From positions 1-34,098 of the forward strand of contig CAJATL010000357.1 in NCBI GenBank assembly GCA_903944895.1: a stretch of 34,098 nt of DNA. The letters are read 5' to 3'. This DNA comes from an uncultured Bacteroidota bacterium (lineage in GTDB: Bacteria; Bacteroidota; Bacteroidia; Bacteroidales; 4484-276). Below the pieces are notes generated by a model, which searched no databases, was not told where the DNA came from, and was given only the letters and a program-made list of their open reading frames with translations. A program made the position numbers and the translations under genes. This document shows, one piece after another, positions 1-9,680 of this stretch (position 1 is its first letter; each line of letters starts with the position of its first letter).

Positions 1-1
1 A

Positions 2-2833
2 GGCCGGGTTACTGATCTGGACACCAACGACGGCATGCCGGGCGTAAGCGTTTACATCAAAGGCACGCAAACCGGCTCTACCACCGATGTAAACGGCAAT
101 TATGACATCAGCGTACCAAAAGGTTCGACGCTGGTTTTTACGATGGTTGGTTATGAAAAACAGGAAATCCTTATCGAAAACCAGACAACCATCAACATTG
201 CGCTGAAGGTTTCGGTGACTTCTCTGGATGAGGTGGTTGTGATCGGTTATGGAATTACCACCAAAAAGGAAATTACAGGCTCCATTGCCACCGTAAAGGA
301 AGAGGATTTTAACAAAGGAAGCTTCAACAGCCCGATGGGACTTTTGCAGGGAAAGGTTGCCGGACTTACCATTGTTAATCCTGAAGGTGCCGACCCACAG
401 GCAGGCTATGAGATTATTTTGCGCGGAACCAACACATTAACTTCCGGACAAGGTCCGCTGATTATTGTGGATGGCGTTGCCGGCGTTGATCTAAAGAATG
501 TAAGCCCCGAAGAAGTCGAATCCATTGACGTTTTGAAAGATGGTTCGGCCGCTGCTATTTATGGAACACGCGGCTCAAACGGGGTGGTTATCATCACCAC
601 CAAACGGGCAAAATCAGGCCTGAGCAAAGTTGAATATACCGGCAAATTTTCGGCACAGGTTGCCCCACGAGGTGTCGAAAACCTTACAGCGGATGAATTC
701 AAAACTGCCATAAACCTTTATGCTCCCGATAAAATCGGAACTATTTACGACGACGATGTAAACTGGTTCGAAGAAGTTACGCGCCCGGTTCCATTCAGCC
801 AGCAGCATAACCTGGCCATTTCGGGAGGTAATGAAACGTTTTCGCATCGCACTACATTTTTTGTTGACCTTGCCGAAGGATTGCTGGCAAACAATGAATC
901 GAACAAATTCCTGGTAAAAACCAACATCAATCAAAAAGTGCTGGGTAATATTTTAACCCTTGATTATAATCTGAGTTATGGATCGAGAAAATACAGCCCG
1001 GCAAACTACGATATTTTCTATCAGGCTTTTATCCGAAATCCAACCAGCTCGGTTTACGATCCAAACAATACCTATTCAGGCGGCTACACCTATCTCGAAG
1101 GTGTTGATTATTCCAACCCTGTGGCCATGCTCAACGAACGAAACCGTGAAGGAAAATCAAATGATGCCACCGGAAATATCAAAGCCACACTTCGCTTATC
1201 CGAATCCCTCAACTGGTCGAACCTGCTGGCTATCGAATCATCCGACTGGGAAGAACAAACTTATTGGACCAGGTATTATCCCAGCCGTTTAGGCCGCAAC
1301 GGTGTGGCGGAAATCGACAACGGGAAAAACTCCAATCAGCAGTTCGAAAGTGTACTAAATTATGCCGGATCATTCGGGAAGCATAATGTTCAGGCCGTTG
1401 GCGGTTACACTTACCAGGAAATCATCAGCAACGATTCTTACATGGTAAATTCGGGGTTCGATACCGATTTTTATGGTACAAACAATATCGGGGCAGGCAC
1501 GGCACTTGGCGAAGGAACTGCCGAGATGGGCTCTTATAAAAGTTCGAGCAAACTCATCTCATTTTTCGGGCGTGTTATGTACAATTTTGATGAGCGTTTT
1601 CTTGGCTCGGTTTCGCTAAGAAGAGAAGGTTCATCGCGCTTTGGTGAAAATAATAAGTGGGGATGGTTCCCGTCGGCAAGTTTTGGCTGGCGCATCAACC
1701 GTGAAAATTTCATGAAAAATGTAAGCTGGGTGAATGACCTCAAATTTCGCGTAGGTTACGGCGTTACAGGAAACCAGGACTTTTCAAACTATAAATCGCT
1801 TACGCTGATGGGCAGGGCCGGAAAGTTTTTTTATAACGGCGAATGGATCAACACCTATCAGCCGGTTTCCAATCCAAATCCTGACCTCAGATGGGAAACG
1901 AAAAAAGAAATCAACGCAGGGTTTGATTTTGCTTTCTTAAAAGGCAGGCTCGGCGGCGCAATCGACCTTTATTACCGCTGGAGTGAAGACCTTCTCTACA
2001 CGTACACAGTTTCAGTTCCGCCTTATCTTACCAACGAGTTGTACACCAATGTTGGAACGGTGAGCAACCAGGGGATCGAAATTACCCTAAACGGGGTTCC
2101 AGTTAAAAACGAAAACCTCACCTGGACGAGCACGCTTACTTTCAGCAAAAACAAAAACGAACTGGTGAAGTTTTCCAACGAAGAATTTACAAGCACATAC
2201 GTCGAAATTGGCTGGCTTGGCGGGGCTTTCCCGCTAAATTCACAACGACTGCAGGAAGGACAAGCTATCGGTACATTTTATGGTCCGGTGTGGCTTGGGC
2301 TTGATGAAACCGGTCATGATTCGTTCAAAAACCAAGACCCGGTTGGCCGTGTAAGCCCTGAAGACTGGGAAAACATCGGCAATGCAAACCCCGATTTCAT
2401 GCTCGGATGGACCAATACTTTTACCCACAAAAACTGGGATTTCAGTTTTGCGCTGCGCTCCCAAATAGGAGGCAAAGTGCTCAACATGTACCGCCTGTAT
2501 TACGAAAACTGGCAGAGCCTCGGTAGAAACATCGTTCACTACCAGCTCGAAACCCCCGAATTTATTGGGACTGCGCAATATTCGTCAAAGTATGTCGAGG
2601 ATGCAACATTCCTCAAGATGGATAATATTTCGCTGGGTTATAATTTCCCGCAAATCTCAAAATACATTGCAAACCTGCGGCTTTATGCCACGGCGCAAAA
2701 TGTTTTCTGTATCACAAGTTATAAAGGGATGGATCCTGAAGTTAGCCTTGGTGGGCTGGCTCCCGGGATCGAATACCTCTATTATTATCCCAACACCACT
2801 GCAGTAACTTTAGGATTGAATGTTTCATTTTAA
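2..2833 (+). CDS. SusC/RagA-family TonB-dependent outer-membrane receptor, 5' end cut by window edge
   Basis: Outer-membrane beta-barrel that imports a glycan or glycoside with its SusD partner, powered by TonB. The reading frame is open from base 2, before the first ATG at 35, and those upstream codons (GRVTDLDTNDG) complete a carboxypeptidase-D-regulatory-like domain, so the ATG at 35 is internal and the signal peptide lies outside the window. Counting from that ATG, the order is: regulatory-like domain (about 1-65), a TonB-box-like DEVVVIGYG, a plug with LLQGKVAGLTI, then LIIVDGV and VESIDVLKDGSAAAIYG signatures, then a long barrel ending in the aromatic terminus LNVSF. The susD gene follows after 18 nt. 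The substrate cannot be read from the sequence; downstream enzymes suggest an acylated furanoside or ribosyl-type ligand (inference). Confidence 0.96.
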   Translation, partial: GRVTDLDTNDGMPGVSVYIKGTQTGSTTDVNGNYDISVPKGSTLVFTMVGYEKQEILIENQTTINIALKVSVTSLDEVVVIGYGITTKKEITGSIATVKEEDFNKGSFNSPMGLLQGKVAGLTIVNPEGADPQAGYEIILRGTNTLTSGQGPLIIVDGVAGVDLKNVSPEEVESIDVLKDGSAAAIYGTRGSNGVVIITTKRAKSGLSKVEYTGKFSAQVAPRGVENLTADEFKTAINLYAPDKIGTIYDDDVNWFEEVTRPVPFSQQHNLAISGGNETFSHRTTFFVDLAEGLLANNESNKFLVKTNINQKVLGNILTLDYNLSYGSRKYSPANYDIFYQAFIRNPTSSVYDPNNTYSGGYTYLEGVDYSNPVAMLNERNREGKSNDATGNIKATLRLSESLNWSNLLAIESSDWEEQTYWTRYYPSRLGRNGVAEIDNGKNSNQQFESVLNYAGSFGKHNVQAVGGYTYQEIISNDSYMVNSGFDTDFYGTNNIGAGTALGEGTAEMGSYKSSSKLISFFGRVMYNFDERFLGSVSLRREGSSRFGENNKWGWFPSASFGWRINRENFMKNVSWVNDLKFRVGYGVTGNQDFSNYKSLTLMGRAGKFFYNGEWINTYQPVSNPNPDLRWETKKEINAGFDFAFLKGRLGGAIDLYYRWSEDLLYTYTVSVPPYLTNELYTNVGTVSNQGIEITLNGVPVKNENLTWTSTLTFSKNKNELVKFSNEEFTSTYVEIGWLGGAFPLNSQRLQEGQAIGTFYGPVWLGLDETGHDSFKNQDPVGRVSPEDWENIGNANPDFMLGWTNTFTHKNWDFSFALRSQIGGKVLNMYRLYYENWQSLGRNIVHYQLETPEFIGTAQYSSKYVEDATFLKMDNISLGYNFPQISKYIANLRLYATAQNVFCITSYKGMDPEVSLGGLAPGIEYLYYYPNTTAVTLGLNVSF

Positions 2834-2851
2834 TTTTAATCCATTTTTGAT

Positions 2852-4378
2852 ATGAAAAAGATAATTAATTCACTACTGATAATTGCCACAACCATAATGC
2901 TGGCAATGACCTCGTGCACCGATCTCGACGAAGTAGTTTATTCAGATATTCCGCTGGACGATTTCTTCCACACCGAAAAAGATGTACTGATGAATGCCGG
3001 GCGCGCCTACACCAAACTGCAGCGTTACCCGGAGGAATTCAGCCTCTGGACGCTTGTTGAGCTGGCTTCCGACGAAATGGTTGCTCCTGCCCGCGACGAT
3101 GGTTTTGTATGGGACAACGGCCGCTGGAACGAAATTCATAAGCATCAGTTAAGTTCGACCAATAAAATTTTGACATACGCATGGAATTCGGTGTTTGAGG
3201 GAATCAGCGCATGCAACGAGGTTATTTATTTAACTGAGGAATCGGCAATTACTTTCCCTGAAAAGGAACGCGTGGTTGCCGAAATAAAAATCCTGCGCGC
3301 CTATTTTTATTACCTGGCCATCGACAACTGGGGGAATATTCCGTTTACCATCGATTACACCGACAAAAATCTCCCGCTTCAAAAAGACAGGAAATTTGTT
3401 TTCGATTACATCGAGGATGAAATTCTCACCAATGTTGACCTTCTTAAAGATAAGCCTGATCCTACTTATTATGGCCGTGTTACGCAAGGAATGGCCTACA
3501 CCCTGCTTGCAAAACTCTATCTGAATGCGCAGGAATGGATTGGTGAAGATAAATTCCAGATGTCAGTGGATGCCTGCGACAAGGTGATTGCACTGAATAG
3601 TTATAAAATTGCGGATGATTATTTTTCAAATTTTGCCGTTTATAATGAGTCGTCGCTTGAAAATATTTTCGTAATCCCGATGAATTCCATCTACACCAAA
3701 GACCGCTTTTACTGGTACACGCTTACCCTCAACGATGCAAGCCGCGCCACTTTTAACTTCAAAGGCGGGATGTGGGATGAATTTGTGCTGGAGCCTTATT
3801 TCCTTGATAAATATGCTGAAAACGACCTTCGCCGGAATTCGTTTCTTTTTGGCCAGCAGAAGGACAAAAACGGCAACGACATTTACATCGAAAATGCCAA
3901 TGGTGAGCTGGAAGCGTTTATTTACACCCCAACCATCGCCAACTACATGGCCCGCAAAAAGTGGGAAGGCGCCCGTTGCGCCAAATACGAATACCAGGAT
4001 GGACTGGAATATTACGTTACCGATATGGAAAACGATTACGTGCTCTTTCGCTACACCGATGTGCTTTACACCAAACTGGAAGCTTTATGGCGTTTAGGCC
4101 GCGCTGGCGAAATGATTGGTGATCCTGACCTCCAAAAAATCAGGACACGCGTTGGCCTGGAACCTATGCAGGTTTCCGGTTTAACCGATGAAGAATTTCT
4201 TGATGAACTTGGACGCGAATTTGCTTGGGAAGGCCACCGCCGGCAGGATATGATCCGGTTTGGCGCCTGGGGCGGAAGCTGGTGGAACAAACCACCTTCC
4301 GGTGAAAACGCAAAACTTTTTCCCATCCCGCAAACAGTGTTAAATTCAAATCAAAACCTGGTTCAAAATCCTTTGTAA
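2852..4378 (+). CDS. SusD/RagB-family surface glycan-binding lipoprotein
   Basis: Extracellular lipoprotein that caps the SusC barrel and captures substrate. The 508-aa product starts with a lipoprotein signal peptide whose lipobox is MTSC, with the acylated cysteine at residue 22. The N-terminal part has helical TPR-like segments typical of SusD (for example IKILRAYFYYLAIDNWGNIPF), and the C-terminal part carries the usual closing region (EFAWEGHRRQDMIRFG, then LFPIPQTVLNSNQNLVQNPL). Length is normal for the family. It lies 18 nt after susC and 10 nt before the first ADP-ribosylglycohydrolase gene, so it is cotranscribed with them. Ligand specificity is not predictable from the residues seen. 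Confidence 0.96.
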   Translation: MKKIINSLLIIATTIMLAMTSCTDLDEVVYSDIPLDDFFHTEKDVLMNAGRAYTKLQRYPEEFSLWTLVELASDEMVAPARDDGFVWDNGRWNEIHKHQLSSTNKILTYAWNSVFEGISACNEVIYLTEESAITFPEKERVVAEIKILRAYFYYLAIDNWGNIPFTIDYTDKNLPLQKDRKFVFDYIEDEILTNVDLLKDKPDPTYYGRVTQGMAYTLLAKLYLNAQEWIGEDKFQMSVDACDKVIALNSYKIADDYFSNFAVYNESSLENIFVIPMNSIYTKDRFYWYTLTLNDASRATFNFKGGMWDEFVLEPYFLDKYAENDLRRNSFLFGQQKDKNGNDIYIENANGELEAFIYTPTIANYMARKKWEGARCAKYEYQDGLEYYVTDMENDYVLFRYTDVLYTKLEALWRLGRAGEMIGDPDLQKIRTRVGLEPMQVSGLTDEEFLDELGREFAWEGHRRQDMIRFGAWGGSWWNKPPSGENAKLFPIPQTVLNSNQNLVQNPL

Positions 4379-4388
4379 AGGCAAGCTC

Positions 4389-6374
4389 ATGAAAATTTCC
4401 AGATCCATCATCATTTTAGCGATTACCGCAATATTTGCGATAAGCAGCGCCTTTGGGCAAAAAACCAGGACAATAAAAGTCAGCGAACTCAAAGATAAAA
4501 TTGAGGGTGCCTGGATTGGCCAGATGATCGGGAATATTTATGGATTGCCTCACGAAAACAAATACATCAATGCGCCAGGACCCGAAAACTGGCCTTACGG
4601 TTACACCAAAAATATCGAGAAACTTAAAAAATACAACGGCGCCTTTTCTGATGACGATACCGACGTCGAATACATGTACCTGCTGCAAATGCAGAAGTTC
4701 GGTCCGGAGCCTTCGTACGCGCAGCTTCGCGATGCCTGGATGTATCACATCCGCGACCGCGTGTGGCTGGCCAACCGTGGCGCCCTGGGTTTGATGCACT
4801 TTGGTTACACGCCTCCTTTTACAGGAAGCAAAAACCTGAACCCGCACTGGTACCAGATCGACCCGCAGCTCATCAACGAAGTGTGGGCGTTTACCGCTCC
4901 CGGAATGGTTAATTATGCTGCATCAAAATCGGAGTGGGCGGCACGGATTACGAGTGACGAATGGGGCGTGGAGCCAACAATCCATTACGGCGCCATGTAT
5001 TCGGCAGCATTTTTTGAGAAAGATATCCGCAAACTCATTTCCATTGGGCTTGAGTATTTACCCAAAGATTGCCGTTACGCAAACACCGTTCACGAAATGA
5101 TTGCTTTGCACGAAAAATATCCCACGCAATGGACTGCTGCCTGGAAAGAAATGGCGCAGAAATATTACGTTAATGAACCCGACATGACAAAAACCATCTG
5201 GAACGCCAACCTTAACGGGGCTTGTGCGATACTGGCCTTGCTTTACGGCGAAGGCGATTTCCAGCGAACCCTCGACCTGGCTTGCGCAATGGGTTTTGAT
5301 GCCGATAACCAGGCTGCAACACTTGCCGGTTTGATGGGCGTGATTAATGGAATGAAAGGCTTACCCGAAAATCTCTACCTCCCCATTGAAGGCTGGAAAG
5401 AGCCCTTCAACAACAATTACGTTAATATTACACGTTATGATTTGCCCGACGATAAAATCTCAGATATTGTCGAAAATACGCTGAAAGCCACCATCGACCT
5501 GGTTGTTTCAAAAGGTGGAAAAGTAACCGGAAAGCGCGGGAATGAGGTTTTGACTATAAATACCGGGGCAATTTTTAATCCTCCGCTTGAGTTTTGCCTT
5601 GGCCCGTTGCCACGTCTGGAAATCGGCCTGCCTGCCGAATTTGAGTTTTATACTGCCGCCAACAAAATCTATAACTGGAGCCTTGTTTCAGGCAAGGTTC
5701 CCGATGGGATGACTTTTGAAAAAGGAAAACTTTCGGGAACACCTCAAAAACCCGGCTATTTCGATCTAACCCTCCAACTCGACAATGGAAAAGACAAAAT
5801 TACCCGTGATTTCCGGCTGCTGGTGCGGGGTAAAAACATCGCTCCTTCGGCTGACACAATCTTTGCAAATGTCCGTCAGCTCAACGAAAGCGTGCTCGAT
5901 TCGTGCTGGTTTACTTTCGGGAAATCGATGTATGCCAAAAATGTTGACGTAATCAACGACGGCGTTTTAAGCGGCCCCGGCTCGGTGTTTTACAGCCTTG
6001 CGGCGAAAACAAAAATCCCGAAAATCGATTATTTCGGCTATGGCTGGGATGTTCCTCAAAAAATTAGTATGCTGGCTTTTCACACCGGTTGCCTCGAAGA
6101 ATTTGGCGGCTGGCTGACTTCATTAAACGTGCAATATCTCGACGAAAAAGGAAAATGGCAACCTGTAATCCAAACCTTAATCGATCCTCCTTTGCCTGAA
6201 ACAGACATTGTATTTTATCAGCCCCATTTTGTTGAATACACAATTTCGTTTCCGACCATCGAAACCAGGGCTATCCGCATCATCGGCGACACCAAAATCG
6301 AAGGCCACTGGAACAAATACACCAAAAATGTTTCCGGATTTACTTCCATCACCGAATTAAGCGTTTATCATTAA
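4389..6374 (+). CDS. Secreted ADP-ribosylglycohydrolase-fold enzyme with Ig-like and discoidin-like C-terminal domains
   Basis: Predicted exported hydrolase of the DraG/ADP-ribosylglycohydrolase superfamily. A cleavable signal peptide ends near residue 24 (ISSAFGQ) with no lipobox cysteine. The catalytic domain (about 30-380) opens with KIEGAWIGQMIGNIYGLP. It carries two acidic metal-binding-type motifs: FSDDDTD (D88-D92) and GFDADNQAATLAG (D304, D306), which stand where the family has DDT and GxDTDT. Residues about 400-480 resemble a putative Ig (He-PIG) repeat with YNWSLVSGKVPDGM and LSGTP. Residues about 483-661 look like a galactose-binding/discoidin-type beta-sandwich. At 661 aa it is longer than the next two paralogues (549 and 550 aa), which lack the Ig module. 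Real substrate unknown: location in a SusCD operon argues for glycan or nucleoside scavenging rather than protein de-ADP-ribosylation (inference). Confidence 0.88.
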   Translation: MKISRSIIILAITAIFAISSAFGQKTRTIKVSELKDKIEGAWIGQMIGNIYGLPHENKYINAPGPENWPYGYTKNIEKLKKYNGAFSDDDTDVEYMYLLQMQKFGPEPSYAQLRDAWMYHIRDRVWLANRGALGLMHFGYTPPFTGSKNLNPHWYQIDPQLINEVWAFTAPGMVNYAASKSEWAARITSDEWGVEPTIHYGAMYSAAFFEKDIRKLISIGLEYLPKDCRYANTVHEMIALHEKYPTQWTAAWKEMAQKYYVNEPDMTKTIWNANLNGACAILALLYGEGDFQRTLDLACAMGFDADNQAATLAGLMGVINGMKGLPENLYLPIEGWKEPFNNNYVNITRYDLPDDKISDIVENTLKATIDLVVSKGGKVTGKRGNEVLTINTGAIFNPPLEFCLGPLPRLEIGLPAEFEFYTAANKIYNWSLVSGKVPDGMTFEKGKLSGTPQKPGYFDLTLQLDNGKDKITRDFRLLVRGKNIAPSADTIFANVRQLNESVLDSCWFTFGKSMYAKNVDVINDGVLSGPGSVFYSLAAKTKIPKIDYFGYGWDVPQKISMLAFHTGCLEEFGGWLTSLNVQYLDEKGKWQPVIQTLIDPPLPETDIVFYQPHFVEYTISFPTIETRAIRIIGDTKIEGHWNKYTKNVSGFTSITELSVYH

Positions 6375-6378
6375 AATT

Positions 6379-8028
6379 ATGGAAATGATGCGATTATCTT
6401 CAAAATATTATTTAATCCTGGCTTTTGTTTCGCTGACAATTTCCGCTGGCTTTTATGGCTGTAATCAGCCCGAGCAAAAAAAAGCAGCAATGCCGTCAGA
6501 ATTTGTTTTTACAAAAACGCAATTACAGGATAAAATCAAAGGTGGCTGGGCCGGGCAGACCATTGGCGTTGTTTATGGCGCTCCCGTCGAATTTAAATAC
6601 CAGGGTTCGCTCATCAACGAATATCAGAATATCCCGTGGCGTGAAGGCTACGTAAAATATTGGTGGGATAAGAAGCCGGGCCTGTTTGATGATATTTACA
6701 CCGACCTGAATTTTGTAGATGCTTTTGAAAAATATGGCCTCGAAGTTTCGCGTGATTCCATCGCCGGCCACTGGGCACGCACGGCTTATCACCTGGCACA
6801 CGCCAACCAGGCTTCGCGCTATAATATTCTGAACGGAATCATGCCCCCGGCTTCGGGCTTTTGGAAAAATAATCCACACGCCGATGACCTTGATTTTCAG
6901 ATTGAAGCCGATTTTATTGGACTGATGACCCCCGGCCTCGTCAACAAAGCCACCGAAATTGCTGACCGCGTTGGCCACATCATGAACAGCGGCGACGGCT
7001 GGTACGGCGGCGTTTTTGTTTCGGCGCTTTATTCGCTGGCTTTTGTAAATAATAACACAACCGAACTGGTCGAACAAGCCTTGAAAACCATCCCGCAAGG
7101 AACGCAGTTTCACGACTGCATTGCCGACGTTGTAAAATGGCACCGGCAATATCCCGACGACTGGAAAGCTACCTGGTTTGAACTTCAGAAAAAATGGAAT
7201 AACGATGTAGGATGCCCGAAAGGCTGTTTTTTGTCGTTTAATATCGATGCAAAAATCAACTCGGCGTACGTGGCCATCGGGCTGCTTTACGGCAATGGTG
7301 ATTTTACGAAATCCATTGATATTGCCGCCCGCTGCGGTCAGGATGCCGACTGCAACCCGGCCACCGTTGGCGGTGTTTTGGGCGTGATGAACGGCTATTC
7401 AAAAATCCCCGCATTCTGGCTCAAGCCACTTCAGGAAATCGAACCTTTAAATTTTGAAGGAACACCGATGTCGTTGAACAAGGCTTACGAACTGAGCTAC
7501 AAACATGCCGCCGAAATCATCCAAAAAGCCGGTGGAACCATCGAAGGCGACAATATTGTGATTCCTTTTTCGGAACCCGTGGCCGTGGCTTTTGAGCAGA
7601 ATTTTGAAAAAACATTTCCAACTTTCCGTGACCGGTTTGACAAATCTTTCACTGACCAACTCTCCTACGACTTTGTTGGCAACGGCTACATTTTTTATGG
7701 GAATCTTGTCAAAAATTCAAAAATTGACAAAGATTATATCGACCGCGTTTCGAAAAGAGTAGGTTCGGAATTTTTTGGCCTTGCTGAACCTAACGACCCA
7801 TACGTCGCTCAATTGGAGATTTACATCGATGGCACATTGGATGAAAAAGTCAATCTTCCGATGAAAAACACTTCGCGCCGCCTCGAACCGGCCTGGAAAT
7901 ACCAGCTCACCGAAGGCAGCCACAACGTTCGGTTAAAATGGGTTAATCCCGATCCTTCCTACGAAATCCGGATTAACGATATTGTGATTTATTCCGAAAA
8001 ACAACCCGAAAGTAATTTGCCTAAATGA
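6379..8028 (+). CDS. ADP-ribosylglycohydrolase-fold lipoprotein, second paralogue
   Basis: Second of three tandem DraG-fold enzymes, predicted to be a lipoprotein facing the periplasm or surface (FYGC lipobox, Cys28). The catalytic domain starts with KIKGGWAGQTIGVVYGAP. The first acidic motif is LFDDIYTDL (D104, D105, D109) rather than DDT, and the second is CGQDADCNPATVGG (D322, D324). A conserved central block shared with the next gene contains HANQASRYNILNGIMPPASG and HADDLDFQIEADF. The C-terminal 170 residues form a beta-rich accessory region (YVAQLEIYIDGTLDEKV, EGSHNVRLKW). Start choice is uncertain: ATGs at 6379, 6385 and 6388 are in frame, and the last gives a cleaner signal peptide. 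The gap from the previous stop is 4 nt, and the stop overlaps the next start by 4 nt. Confidence 0.88.
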   Translation: MEMMRLSSKYYLILAFVSLTISAGFYGCNQPEQKKAAMPSEFVFTKTQLQDKIKGGWAGQTIGVVYGAPVEFKYQGSLINEYQNIPWREGYVKYWWDKKPGLFDDIYTDLNFVDAFEKYGLEVSRDSIAGHWARTAYHLAHANQASRYNILNGIMPPASGFWKNNPHADDLDFQIEADFIGLMTPGLVNKATEIADRVGHIMNSGDGWYGGVFVSALYSLAFVNNNTTELVEQALKTIPQGTQFHDCIADVVKWHRQYPDDWKATWFELQKKWNNDVGCPKGCFLSFNIDAKINSAYVAIGLLYGNGDFTKSIDIAARCGQDADCNPATVGGVLGVMNGYSKIPAFWLKPLQEIEPLNFEGTPMSLNKAYELSYKHAAEIIQKAGGTIEGDNIVIPFSEPVAVAFEQNFEKTFPTFRDRFDKSFTDQLSYDFVGNGYIFYGNLVKNSKIDKDYIDRVSKRVGSEFFGLAEPNDPYVAQLEIYIDGTLDEKVNLPMKNTSRRLEPAWKYQLTEGSHNVRLKWVNPDPSYEIRINDIVIYSEKQPESNLPK

Positions 8029-9677
8029 AGGAAGCCATGAGAAAGACTAAAGATATATTTGAAGTTAAAAGAAGTAGCTTCCAGCCGACAAAAGGGTTCC
8101 GAACCCTCCAAGGGTTCGGAACCCTGATCACACTGCTGCTGCTGGCTTCATGCTGCCCTGAACAGCCAAAAGCAACAATTCTCCCCGAAAAGGCAACCCT
8201 ATCCGTGGAGGTGCTCAAAGATAAAATCAAAGGTGGCTGGGCCGGGCAAACCATTGGCTGCAGCTTTGGCGGGCCTACCGAATTTAAGTTTAAAGGAACA
8301 ATGATCCAGGATTACCAGCCCATCGTGTGGTACGACGATTACATCAAAGAAACTTTTGTGGAAGATCCGGGCTTGTACGACGACGTTTACCTCGATTTTA
8401 CTTTTGTCGAAATTTTGGAGCGTGTTGGTCTGGATGCCCCGGCAGATTCGTTTGCCCTCGCTTTTGCAAAAGACGATTATAAACTCTGGCACGCCAACCA
8501 GGCTGCGCGTTATAATATTCTTAACGGAATCATGCCTCCTGCTTCCGGGCATTGGATGAACAACCCGCATGCCGACGATATCGATTTCCAGATTGAAGCC
8601 GACTTTGCCGGGATGATGTCGCCGGGAATGATCAACACGGCTTCCGAAATCTGCGACCGCACCGGCCACATCATGAATTACGGCGATGGCTGGTATGGTG
8701 GCGTTTTTATGGCTGCCATGTACGCCACGGCTTTTGTTTCGGATGACCTTGATTTTGTTATCGGACAGGGTTTAAAACCGATTCCGCCTCAAAGTAAATT
8801 TCATCAGGTAATCAGCGATGTGATTAAATGGCACAAGGAATTTCCGGATGACTGGAAAAAATGCTGGTTCGAGGTGGAGAAAAAACACACTTCCGAAAAG
8901 GGCTGCCCCGAAGGGGTTTTTAACGCTTTTAATATTGATGCAAGCGTCAATGCAGCTTACGTTGTTATCGGGCTTTTGTACGGACAAAAAGATTTTTACA
9001 AAACCATGGATATTTCGACCCGTTGCGGCCAGGATTCGGATTGCAACCCCGCAACAGCCGCTGGTATTCTGGGCGTGATGCTTGGTTACACCAACATCCC
9101 GGCTTACTGGAAACCTGCAATTGAAAAGGCTCAGGATCTGAAATTCCCGTATTCAGATCTTACCTTAAACCAGATTTATGATCTGAGTTTTAAACATGCC
9201 ACCAGCCTCATCTCCAAAAATGGTGGCGACGAAAAAGACGGTGTTTTTACGATTAAAATTCAGCAACCCGAGACTTTACGCTTCGAGCGGTCGTTTGAAG
9301 GCATGTATCCTGCCAAAGAACTTTTGGTAAGAAAAGACCATCTCGAAGAACCCATCAGAATTGATTTTTCAGGAAACGGCATTGTTGTTCTGGGAAATGT
9401 AAAAAGTCAGTGCGGCGTTGCTAAAAGTGATTTTGTAGCACTTCTGAATGTTTTTATTGATGGCGAAAAAATGGAACAGGTCAGGATGCCTTTTGATTAC
9501 ATCGTGAGGAAGTACGACATTTATCATAAATATTTATTGGACGAAGGAAAACATCAGATCGAAATTATTTGGGTAAACCAAAATCCCGATTTCAGAATTT
9601 ACCTGAAATCGTACGTTGTTTACAGTGCAAAACCAGCCGAATTTATTAATCCATATTCCGAAAACCGCACCAATTAA
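8025..9677 (+). CDS. ADP-ribosylglycohydrolase-fold lipoprotein, third paralogue, with a palindrome inserted in the signal-peptide region
   Basis: Close relative of the preceding gene, sharing block after block (KIKGGWAGQTIG, HANQAARYNILNGIMPPASG, GDGWYGGVF, CGQDSDCNPAT). Acidic motifs are LYDDVYLDF (D119, D120, D124) and GQDSDC (D337, D339). The 550-aa length equals its neighbour only because the N-terminus is stretched: about 34 residues precede the hydrophobic core LITLLLLASC (lipobox Cys43). Part of that extension (residues 23-34) is encoded by a perfect 33-nt inverted repeat. The ATG at 8025 overlaps the previous stop (ATGA); an in-frame ATG at 8037 follows AAGGAAG and may be the real start. 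Whether this altered signal peptide still exports the protein is open. Substrate as for the neighbours: unknown, glycoside or ribosyl-like by inference. Confidence 0.87.
   Translation: MKEAMRKTKDIFEVKRSSFQPTKGFRTLQGFGTLITLLLLASCCPEQPKATILPEKATLSVEVLKDKIKGGWAGQTIGCSFGGPTEFKFKGTMIQDYQPIVWYDDYIKETFVEDPGLYDDVYLDFTFVEILERVGLDAPADSFALAFAKDDYKLWHANQAARYNILNGIMPPASGHWMNNPHADDIDFQIEADFAGMMSPGMINTASEICDRTGHIMNYGDGWYGGVFMAAMYATAFVSDDLDFVIGQGLKPIPPQSKFHQVISDVIKWHKEFPDDWKKCWFEVEKKHTSEKGCPEGVFNAFNIDASVNAAYVVIGLLYGQKDFYKTMDISTRCGQDSDCNPATAAGILGVMLGYTNIPAYWKPAIEKAQDLKFPYSDLTLNQIYDLSFKHATSLISKNGGDEKDGVFTIKIQQPETLRFERSFEGMYPAKELLVRKDHLEEPIRIDFSGNGIVVLGNVKSQCGVAKSDFVALLNVFIDGEKMEQVRMPFDYIVRKYDIYHKYLLDEGKHQIEIIWVNQNPDFRIYLKSYVVYSAKPAEFINPYSENRTN
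8093..8125. repeat. Perfect 15-bp inverted repeat inside coding sequence
   Basis: The left arm AGGGTTCCGAACCCT (8093-8107) is the exact reverse complement of the right arm AGGGTTCGGAACCCT (8111-8125), with loop CCA. Each arm is itself nearly palindromic. The 33 nt equal eleven codons, so the reading frame of the third ADP-ribosylglycohydrolase gene is kept. It looks like a dispersed intergenic palindrome that has landed in the poorly constrained n-region of a signal peptide. Confidence 0.9.
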
Positions 9678-9680
9678 GAA

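Noticed and set aside
35-37. ATG at 35 as the true start of the susC gene
   Set aside because: The frame is open to the window edge and the upstream codons complete the conserved N-terminal domain, so the gene is cut.
4416-4847. 143-codon minus-strand frame inside the first glycohydrolase gene
   Set aside because: Antisense shadow; the sense frame carries a signal peptide and catalytic motifs.
6523-7149. 208-codon minus-strand frame inside the second glycohydrolase gene
   Set aside because: Shadow of a gene with clear family motifs on the plus strand; the antisense product has no recognisable features.
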